DNA of 64,000 bases from Lineus longissimus (Eukaryota > Nemertea > Pilidiophora > Heteronemertea > Lineidae). Of this stretch, positions 56,141 to 64,000 are shown piece after piece. Location: contig NC_088311.1 of the NCBI RefSeq assembly GCF_910592395.1, forward strand, positions 12,776,501 to 12,840,500. The letters are read 5' to 3'. How positions within the stretch are numbered: the stretch's first letter is position 1; the number at the start of each line of letters is the position of its first letter. The notes under the pieces are model-generated. The model was not told where the DNA came from, did not search any database, and worked only from the letters and a program-made list of their open reading frames with translations. The position numbers and the translations under genes are program-made.

Positions 56141-59034
56141 AGCTCACCCTGGGGAGCTTATAAGATACCGTGGCATCCAGCGTCTGTTAGCAGAGTACAT
56201 TTCGTAACCGCTGGTGTTAGATGGCTAAAATTTGGCATGATGGTAGCTTTGGGCAATATGCCGAGATGTAAAATGGGGTAATTGTAGCCCCTTTTTCACC
56301 TATAACTTTGGTTATGCAAGAGATTTCCAGGCAGATTTACCAAAACCGGCCTGCATCTTGTAGTGGCACTTCTTCCAATTTTACAGCCTGCAATTTAGGA
56401 CACTTAATCTAAAACAATGCCTCTGAGAGACAATACAAGACTTGGGTCAGGAGCTACAAATACCCCATGGCCTTGGGGTACTTGTAGCCCCTGACTTAAA
56501 TTCAAAGTTGCATGTTTTTTTATGTATGAGAACATTTTTTTACCAGGTTTAGTTTATGGTCTTCCTTGGTAATAAAACTTTCCGTATTATTCCAATCTAG
56601 GTTGACGACGACATTTTCCTGGTATCAAACAGTATTTACTGAACACATTAAGGGATGTTCAATGCAATCACTTACTAGTTACCAAAAATTTAAACAATAT
56701 CGTTGCAAATCAGACTGACTTTAAACTGGTGTAAAAACACAAAGTTCTATTTATCACTTCTTTTGTACATTACACCTTGTGTTAGACAACAGCTTGATGG
56801 TCTTGTCGTGCACCATTAAACTGTAGTTTCAGTTATGGGTCATATATCAACCCCAACCATAGCTGGCATCACTTAAGTGTCTCCGAAAAATTTTATTTTG
56901 ATAATTACATCAAATGTGACCCGCTCTACCAAAACTAGGCGCTTGTCACATCTGAACTTGACAGGTTGATACGGACTTGTTGTTCATTTCCCTATTGTAG
57001 ACCTTTTGTGAAATGTGACCAAATAAGTTTGTAATAGATTTCACAAAAGGTCTACAATAGGGAAATGAACAACAAGTCCGTATCAACCTGTCGAGTTCAG
57101 ATGCGACAAGCGCCTAGTTTTGGTAGAGCGAGTCACAAATGCCACATACAACATTCTCTACACTCAATATTGATCACCTGAACCAAGTTTGAAATATATC
57201 AATGGTCTTTAATTATGGAAAATTCATACCTGCAAAAAGTTCGATCCCAGCTCTTTTTGTGCATGTGTCTGATTTGTTTACTTCTAATAGCAAAAGCTCT
57301 TACATAACATGTTGCATAATCCAAAACGATTTATGTTGTGATACTCAAGTGTCACCTCCTTCATATCCATTCTTGCGTTGGCTGAATAATTCCATGGTTA
57401 CCGGAATATGAATCAAAAACATTGCCAGGGGCTAAAATTAGACAGGGGCTACAAATACCTGATTTTACTTTATATTTGGTATTCGCTATTCTACCTACTT
57501 TCTGGTCTCTAGGCAACCATCTTGAAAATCAGTTTTTTGCCACTTTTAAACTAGTGGTTGAAGCGAGAGCAATGGCATTTTTGTGGTCTGTGTATCTAAT
57601 AATGTTACATCCCATACCACCCGGGTTTTGATTTGACCTACATTTCAAGGTCACAGAGGTGAAACTTTGATATTTCACGGATGGTGGCCATTTCTTCACT
57701 ATTTGTCATAGACTCTTTAAAGTTGATATGTAGACACTTATTGGGCATCGCCACGTGTTGTCAAAGATTTAGGTCAGTGTGAATTTTTTTCAGGTACAAG
57801 TAACTCGGTGTCATAAAATCCTATATCAGTCATATACCAAGAAACCTTCTTTGCGTGATCTTCTAATATATGTCATTGATTAATGTGAACAAGCTTTACA
57901 TTGTGGTGGAAACGTTTTGACCTTGACCTAAATTTCTAGGTCACAGAGGTCAAACGATAAATTTTCACTGTTACTGACACATTTTGTCACTACTTGTCCC
58001 AGACTGACTCTTCAAATTCTAGATGTAGACACCAATTAGGCATCTCTACATGTTGACAAAGATTTAGGTCAATGTGTCGTAGTTTTTGGGTATAAAGAGG
58101 TAAAGGTCATCAAATTCTATGTTGGGCATATCTCAAGAAACACTTAGGTGGCACTACACAGTGTGGAGGACAGTGTCAAGGGTCAAATAGGCCCCGGGCA
58201 ACCCACACGAGGTTGTATTTCAGTTGCTGCTAAGGCATAATCATACATCACAGGCACCATAATCTATACATTTCTGGGTTCGTATGAATCCGGAGAAGAA
58301 GTCTACAGCATTTTCATTGCATTTAATTCATAGGTGCACCGATAGATTGGTGGCACCACCTTCGACACCACTTGGATCCTGAAAATGGTAAATAATTGAC
58401 CAAGAAATGCGTGGTGTGTGCGATCTTCAAACGGGCCTTAATCGGTTTGAAATGAATGATTTGGGAATGTCACTACCACCGGCAGTTAAGCAAATGCATC
58501 TAGTTTCTTTATTTGATGTGAAAACATGGGGTTGTCTTTGCTATTTTTTCGCTATATGGCCTAGAATTTGGACGAACATAATAGACACTCGCACAACTAC
58601 GCCCAACCTCACGTGGCAGATGGAAGGTCTGTTACATATTGAGGCCAAACTGGTGATTGAGACCCGTTTCAAATGGCACAGATGCTGGGCTCATAAAATC
58701 GCCAAAGATCCCTCTGCACATGGAAACTAAGGCCAGGGCGTCAAAGTAAATAGTTTGGAACAGGATGGACCCATTCATGAACATGGAAACGGCCTGCGTC
58801 TTAAGAACTACATTTCTCTGGGGGGACAAAACAGACCCCTTCCCCACTGTTTAGTGCCACCATAATGTGTGATCTTAAATTGTATGTCATTAATTGATCC
58901 AGCTTATCATTGTGGTTGAAGCATTTTGACCTGCATCATATTTCCAAGGTCACAGATATCAAACTTGTTGTACCACAACAATACTTTCTTCATTTGATTG
59001 ACAACAGGTGATCACATGACCCCTGGCCATTTCA
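56141..59034 (+). repeat. Hairpin-ended repeat family, copy 4, expanded and diverged
   Basis: It begins AGCTCACCCTGGGGAGCTTA and carries the CGTAACCGCTGG and ATTTGGCATGATGG variants of the unit. From about 57480 it holds blocks of the GCAACCATCTTGAAAATCAG and GTCACAGAGGT type. It ends near 59034 with GTGATCACATGACCCCTGGC and CATTTCAT. A 221-bp foldback lies inside. No coding sequence is supported. Confidence 0.45.
56916..57136. repeat. Near-perfect foldback, two 99-bp arms
   Basis: The left arm (56916-57014) and the reverse complement of the right arm (57038-57136) match with about three to four differences over 99 bp. Both arms hold CCTATTGTAGACCTTTTGTG, and the spacer is 23 bp. AAAT flanks both sides. 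It is a MITE-like foldback or a recently made palindrome, and palindromes this long are unstable in cloning and assembly. Confidence 0.85.
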
Positions 59035-59187
59035 TTTTAATTGCCATTTGATGTGCTCTATTTCATGATGGGAAATGATACTGTTGAATGGAATGTGCCT
59101 GGGAAGCCAACAGTGATGTAAAGTTGCCCTTTATAATGCCATTTGTCCTTTATTAGATAATGTGGTCTCTTTTTTATCCTTTTGCAG

Positions 59188-59278
59188 TGTTTTACCATTG
59201 TTGCGTGATTCTATCGGTATTCTAATGCAACGACAACCTCGTGAACTTGATGGCACCTTACCAGGTTGTTACCAAAGG
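59188..59278 (+). CDS. SLC30A7: ZnT7-like zinc transporter, C-terminal-domain start exon
   Basis: The exon starts after TTTTGCAG and completes Ser. It encodes VLPLLRDSIGILMQRQP, then GCYQR. PLLR(D/E)S and ILMQR are the ZnT7 pattern at the exit of the last helix, where ZnT5 has a different sequence. It ends CAAAGG before GTAGGT. The C-terminal cytosolic exons are beyond the right edge or hidden, since a Helitron end follows within 200 bp. Confidence 0.95.
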
Positions 59279-59468
59279 GTAGGTCACCTCCATTTCTAGA
59301 TCAGTGTGGATATTTTGCATGCATTGTGTCATTTAGGCAATCATGCATTCCTAGCATGGGTCTGCTTTGCTTTGATGTAGTTTATGGAAAATTAGGCTGT
59401 AATACCATTGCCAATTTTTTAGCCTGTTAAAATGTCCTGAAATTATGATAATTAACGATTCTAATTAC

Positions 59469-60907
59469 AAGCATATACCCGAGGCGCGGGCAGTTCGAGG
59501 TATAAAAATTGGATTGTGTGGGTGCTGGTATGTTGTGGGTTTGGTGTAAATGGGGTGCTGGTTTGTGATAGGTTGGAGGTGGTTGTGACTTTGTTTTCAT
59601 TTTGAGGTCCTCTGGCGGGAGGTGGGGTGTAAAGTGGTCTCCAGCAAGCACATGAAATGTGTGCTGATGACACGTTTTGTTGTGAGTTCTCTGGACACTG
59701 GGCTGAAGTTTCCGTTGTTGTACTTTATGAGGTGCCCGGAGTATGATGGAACGTCTTTATGAGTGATGCTCTTGGGTTTGATGAATGCTGTCCTCAAAGG
59801 GGAGTGTTCTGTTGATAGTGGTGGAATTGTTTTGAAAGTGGACTTTGGGATGGAAGGCATTGTTCGCATTAGGATCCTGGAAAGGGGGTGTCAGCTATGA
59901 TGACATGTTGATAATATCCTTGATACTTTGTACTGTAAAGACAATGGTGGCATCGTGAGAATGCTCCTTGACTTAATTAGGGGTTCCTTTGAGCATTGGG
60001 GGTTCATTTGCTGTCTTTTGAGGAGGAGCTGCATGACGTGGAGGAAGCATTTTTGTCATGAGCCTGTGTTGGACTGTTTTGAGAAAAAAGGTGGACGTCA
60101 TTTTGGAGATAAAACTTTTATTCTATTGTTCTTGCAACATTAACAACAATAATAACAATGACTATAAAGAATTTAAAATTTTAAAGAGGTTCTTTGCTGT
60201 CAGCAGGAAAGGCTGTTCTATACGGATAATACAATAATACATGGGAACATGGACAAATGAACACTTGCAAGTGTTATCAAAATTTGGCTAATGAATAAGG
60301 TATTGTGCAAGACTGAAATAGATTTTGGGTTGGACATGTAAGTGCATCATTTGGCTATGTGTCTTGTAACTACATGTATATGAATATTAACAATGTGCAG
60401 ATACATTGTATATCAGTTGGCACAATATGAGGTAGTTAATAAGTAGTGTTATAGACATACAATTCATGTGAACATTTTCAGCAGCAGGTTTGACTATGAA
60501 TGTAGTACCCTTGGGTAATGAATTTTGGCAGGAGTTGTGTTTCTACAGAGCGGCGAGTATTAAAACAGTATGGAATTACATTGTTTTTTGCGTGATGCAA
60601 AGATAATAGTGGTGACAGCATTGTTGTGGAGAAAATATGTGCAGTGAGGTACATAGGGAGAAGGGTTTTGTTATAGTCCGAGCATTATTATAGTCCATAG
60701 AGTGAAGCGGTGTGCTGGCACACATGTATGCACGTACACTATACAGGCTAAAATTTGGTTGGGATATAAGTGTGCCTCCTTACCTTACATTCTACAACAA
60801 AATATAGTACATCATGACAAACGAACTATTGAAAGAGGCGGGTTAAAAATCATGATCCTCAGTGGAGTGGTTACTTTGTCCTTAAGGTGTGAACACGTGC
60901 AAGTATA
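59469..60907. other. Helitron 3' non-coding tail
   Basis: No gene is supported. A block CACACATGTATGCACGTACACTAT with ACAGGCTA.AATT and GGG.TATAAGTGTG.C lies at 60718-60775 and recurs at 61570-61620, giving two direct repeats inside the tail. Confidence 0.5.
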
Positions 60908-61110
60908 GGCAGTTTATATACAACAGAATAAAGATTGGCAGTTTATATACAACAGAATAAAGATTGGCAGTTTATATACAACAGAATAAAGATTGGCAGT
61001 TTATATACAACAGAATAAAGATTGGCAGTTAAAATACAACAGAATAAAGATTGGCAGTTTATATACAACAGAATAAAGATTGGCAGTTTATATACAACAG
61101 AATAAAGACT
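60908..61110 (+). repeat. 29-bp tandem repeat, seven units
   Basis: Seven units start at 60908, 60937, 60966, 60995, 61024, 61053 and 61082. Each begins GGCAGTTTATATACAACAGA. The fifth has a small change (GTTAAAATAC). A diverged single copy is near 61745. It lies in the Helitron tail and drives an accidental repeat-coded frame on the - strand. Confidence 0.9.
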
Positions 61111-62354
61111 GTCATGAGATTTGGCCTGAAGGCAAGGCACATCTTTTTGGCTGCTAAGTTCTACTGGAGATTCGTGAAGACAATTAGGATGACAGTAGTG
61201 TGTAATTAGAAACTGCTGTGTTATTTTGCTGTATGGTACAACTAATAAAGTTCTTAACACTGTCATAATAAATTGGGGTTGTTGGAACACAATATGAAAA
61301 GGATTTGTTATTTTTTTAGCTCTGTCGACTGGTTTCGTGAGAATGAAGAATAACCTTAGGCATCGACAGTCTTGTAGACAATGAAATTGTAATCTGTATT
61401 TACAGTTGACCGAGATTCGAAGATAGGAAAGTGGAGACAACACTGTTTCGGAGCACATAATATAACGTCAAGTGATACGCCATAGCTCCAGCACAATTAA
61501 AACCTTTTGGGGTGTGAATTTATATTGTGAAGTAGGTTTGTTGAGTGTAGGGGTGTGCTGGCAGTGCACTTGTATGCACACTGACTATACAGGCTATAAT
61601 TGTCTTGGGCTATAAGTGTGGCACCTGACTTTACAACAGAATGTATTAGATCATAGGAACTTGAAAGAGCCTGGTGAAATAGTGATCAACTGCGGAGGAG
61701 TGGTACCAATGTTTCTGAGGTGTGAATTTAAAACATGCAGGTATAGCGAGTTTATTTACAATAGAATAGAGCATGTGGTAAGAAGTCATATTTGCAAAGG
61801 TCACGTAAGCCACTGGTCTTTTTGGAGAAATGTTCACTGTAAATTACATTCTTCCCTGAGATGTACTTTGTGACATAAGAGAGTACTGATTGATGATGTA
61901 CAACAAAGAAAATACAATGATTACACCAGTGCTGCGATTGAAATATATCATTAGCCATTAACAGTCTTGCAGGAAATTCAAGGATGTGAAAGAATCGAGA
62001 AATCCATGGAAACCATTGGTTATTTGGGAGCAGTGCTTGCAATATATTGTTCCTGGGATCCTTGGTGACAGTGTTTTGGACATAGAGAGTACTGATTGAT
62101 GATATACAACAAAGAAAACAGAGTACACTGTCATAAGCTATTGAAGTTGGTAGAGAAGAAAATATGGATCTGATATTTTCTGGTGGTGTCTGAAAGTAAA
62201 AGATATGGTATTAGGTAATTTTGATGGTATGGGTTGTGGGACGGGGTTTGTGTGGGCAAAGAAACGTTACAAATACATGTACATGTAGTGTATTGACTCG
62301 TTTCTAAAAGATGTGGTAGGATTTGGTAGTTGCTGTGGAGCCTGGGTAGGTTAT
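61111..62354. other. Helitron region downstream of the helicase gene
   Basis: Non-coding. GTACTGATTGATGAT.TACAA and CAAAGAAAA recur at 61885 and 62088, and the block shared with 60718 lies near 61570. No gene is supported. Confidence 0.45.
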
Positions 62355-64000
62355 TCACTGTAAGACTTCGTAGTAGACGACGTTACTGGTATAGTTGGTT
62401 TTGTTGTTGTGTGCGTCTTTGGCAAGTATTTTGATGTTTTGTCTTCTTCCTACACGGCTCATTGCCACGTACAATTGTCCGTGGGAGAACATATCTTGTA
62501 GGAGGTAAATGCCTATTCGCTGTAGAGTTTGGCCTTGAGATTTGTTTGCAGTAATTGCAAAAGCAAGTTTGACAGGAAACTGCCGTCTCTGCATTCGAAA
62601 AGGGAAGAGGTCTTCACTGGGTACTAATGGTATCCGGGGTATGAAAAGTTTCTTCCCAGCATGCGTGCCTGTGGCTATGGCGGCTTCAATGACATGTGGG
62701 CGTAGGTGGAGGACAGTATATCTTGTGCCATTGCAGTGGCCGTTGATGGGGTCGAAGTTTCTCAAGAGCATTATAGTACAGTTGGTTTTCAAGTTGAGTT
62801 TATGCGGTGGTAGTCCTGAAGGGTTTAGGCTGTTGATGAACTCTAGTGGGTATTGGTGGTCATCTTCCAGGAGGGTGTCGCAGCTTCGATATTCTGTTGG
62901 CTGGCCGGGGAAGTTGTGAATGACATTGGCGTTGACTTCTTCGACAGCTTTGTTGGTTGGGGCTATAATTGCTCTAGACGCCATCCACTCTGGGTTGGTA
63001 TAGTGCTCAGTAAGGTTGTTGAAGACAAAGTGTGTGAGATCTTGTATGCTGTCAGCATTTATGGCTAGGTCATCTGAGATAAGAATCTTGTTTGGACCTA
63101 CATGTGGGTGTGTGCTTTCCAGACCATTACCAATGGTCATGAGGTATGCAGCAAAGTCCTCCTCATCTGAGCTTTTGCGCATATTCTGCGTTAGGTTCAG
63201 CATTTGAACGTGTTGCAAAATTTCGGAGTTCTTTAGGCAGGCATTGACTATTTGTGGCCTGCTGCCGCGTCGTACAACCGGTAGTATTTGTTTCCAGTCT
63301 CCAGCAAACACTACTGTTAGTCCGCCGAAGTGGCTTGGGTTGCCTCGTATGTCTTGAAGTGATCGATCTATGCATTCGAATATGTAGCGGTGGCCCATGG
63401 AGACTTCGTCAATGATAAGCAGGTTTGCGCGGCGAAGGAGTTCAGCTGTGGCATCTCTGGTAGTAATATTGCAAGTGGAATGTTCTTGAATGTTGATAGG
63501 GACTTTGCAACGGGAGTGAAGTGTTCTGCCACTGTGCAGGAGCGTCGCTGCTATGCCTGACAGCGCTGTTGCCAGGGCGATGTCCTTATTTGCTCGTACT
63601 GTGTTCAAAAGAATGTTGAGGACATAGGTTTTGCCTGTACCACCACTTGCATTGAGGCAGAACATTTTTCCGCTATTATTGTTGACACTTTCTAGTATTG
63701 CTTGATATACAACTTGTTGGTCGTTATTGAGGGAGCTTATTTGCATAGGTAAGGATTCTGTTAGTGACGTCGTATCAAAATCTGTTTCTTCCTGGATAAC
63801 TTGCGGGGTTGTTGCAGTCTGTAGAAGACTTAGGTCTGGAGAAGGCAGGTTGAAATCCCTATTCAGGTCCAGGTTGTCTTGATCTAAAATTCTTTGCAGG
63901 TACAGGAGAACCTCGTTTAAGATGGCATCGTTTGGTATCTGCAGTTTGTCGCGGTGCAGGAAGTCTTGGGATAGTTCAACTTGCCATTTTGCCCAGAATG
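62355..64000 (-). CDS. Helitron PIF1-type helicase, partial
   Basis: The frame is open from the right edge to a stop at 62355, at least 547 codons with no interruption. Motifs in order: GGTGKTYVLN (Walker A), LLIIDEVSMG (Walker B), FAGDWKQILPV (motif III), LTQNMR (motif IV), FAITANKSQGQTL (motif V) and YVAMSRVGRR (motif VI). It is the C-terminal superfamily 1B helicase of a RepHel protein, which unwinds DNA for rolling-circle transposition. Upstream sequence (EVLLYLQRILDQDNLDL) has no Met that must be the start; the frame probably continues into Rep. The lack of stops suggests a young copy. Confidence 0.9.
   Translation of the reverse strand, partial: FWAKWQVELSQDFLHRDKLQIPNDAILNEVLLYLQRILDQDNLDLNRDFNLPSPDLSLLQTATTPQVIQEETDFDTTSLTESLPMQISSLNNDQQVVYQAILESVNNNSGKMFCLNASGGTGKTYVLNILLNTVRANKDIALATALSGIAATLLHSGRTLHSRCKVPINIQEHSTCNITTRDATAELLRRANLLIIDEVSMGHRYIFECIDRSLQDIRGNPSHFGGLTVVFAGDWKQILPVVRRGSRPQIVNACLKNSEILQHVQMLNLTQNMRKSSDEEDFAAYLMTIGNGLESTHPHVGPNKILISDDLAINADSIQDLTHFVFNNLTEHYTNPEWMASRAIIAPTNKAVEEVNANVIHNFPGQPTEYRSCDTLLEDDHQYPLEFINSLNPSGLPPHKLNLKTNCTIMLLRNFDPINGHCNGTRYTVLHLRPHVIEAAIATGTHAGKKLFIPRIPLVPSEDLFPFRMQRRQFPVKLAFAITANKSQGQTLQRIGIYLLQDMFSHGQLYVAMSRVGRRQNIKILAKDAHNNKTNYTSNVVYYEVLQ

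Larger units (their letters stand above)
59468..64000 (-). mobile_element. Helitron, 3' half, cut by right edge
   Basis: The helicase on the - strand and a typical 3' terminus indicate a Helitron. On the - strand the 3' end reads CCCGCGCCTCGGG (hairpin), TATATG and CTTG, followed by T, at 59468. CTTG is a variant of the usual CTRR. Helitrons leave no target duplication, so none is expected. Rep and the 5' end lie beyond the window. The 2.9-kb tail between the helicase stop and the 3' end is long and carries several repeats. Confidence 0.75.

Noticed and set aside
60908-61110. 29-bp repeats as a CRISPR array
   Set aside because: The units are directly adjacent with no spacers, and the genome is animal.
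60943-61458. 171-codon open frame on the - strand with repeated 'LPIFILLYINCQS'
   Set aside because: The peptide repeat is produced by the 29-bp tandem units, whose length is not a multiple of three only across indels. There is no other coding sign.

Overview
The window is genomic DNA of an animal, probably a marine invertebrate. Protein-coding host sequence is sparse and split into short exons with GT/AG borders. The rest is a dense, nested collection of metazoan transposons: DIRS, BEL/Pao, Gypsy, LINE, PIF/Harbinger, piggyBac, a Mutator-like element, hAT-like elements and Helitron. The wealth of BEL/Pao, DIRS and PIF elements and of hairpin-ended tandem-repeat elements resembling the bivalve 'pearl'/HINE type would fit a lophotrochozoan such as a mollusc. 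This placement is an inference from element content only.

One host gene is securely recognised: a ZnT7-type (SLC30A7-like) zinc transporter on the + strand. Three consecutive exons are visible. They encode the His-rich cytosolic loop (10530-10643), a transmembrane segment with the LADTLGS signature (54679-54814), and the start of the C-terminal domain (59188-59278). Splice phases match at both joins. The intron between the first two is about 44 kb and holds nearly all the mobile DNA. A second possible host exon, on the - strand, lies at 9514-9638.

Layout. 1-1500: remains of an unidentified element with a 2A-like motif and a cysteine-peptidase-like protein. 1521-5340: degraded DIRS element (RT, RNase H, tyrosine recombinase). 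5975-9497: hairpin-ended repeats with about 300-bp internal units. 10.5-13.5 kb: first ZnT exon, two short inverted-repeat elements and an intact gag-like ORF. 15.2-17.3 kb: truncated BEL/Pao pol. 18.4-21.9 kb: Gypsy integrase split by an element carrying 145-bp tandem repeats. 21.9-30.7 kb: a near-complete BEL/Pao element with two LTRs of about 1.4 kb. 30.7-35.8 kb: a LINE RT split by a Mutator-like element that itself holds two further elements. 37.8-38.4 kb: a zinc-finger-like pseudogene. 39.0-48.7 kb: a second BEL/Pao copy split by a composite insertion with a PIF/Harbinger pair (Myb/SANT-like gene and DDE transposase), each gene interrupted by another transposon. 50.3-52.5 kb: a piggyBac element. 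52.8-59.0 kb: more hairpin-ended repeats around the second ZnT exon. 59.5-64.0 kb: the 3' half of a Helitron with its PIF1-type helicase running off the right edge.

The clearest signal is a stack of insertions whose order can be read from exact target-site duplications. In several cases removing the insert and one duplication rejoins the interrupted reading frame. I did not find a coherent new enzymatic system. The best candidates for something undescribed are the 2.1-kb element with 21-bp inverted repeats and 9-bp duplications at 39964-42058, the Mutator-like element carrying a ZAD-like zinc-finger ORF, and the double-hairpin repeat family.
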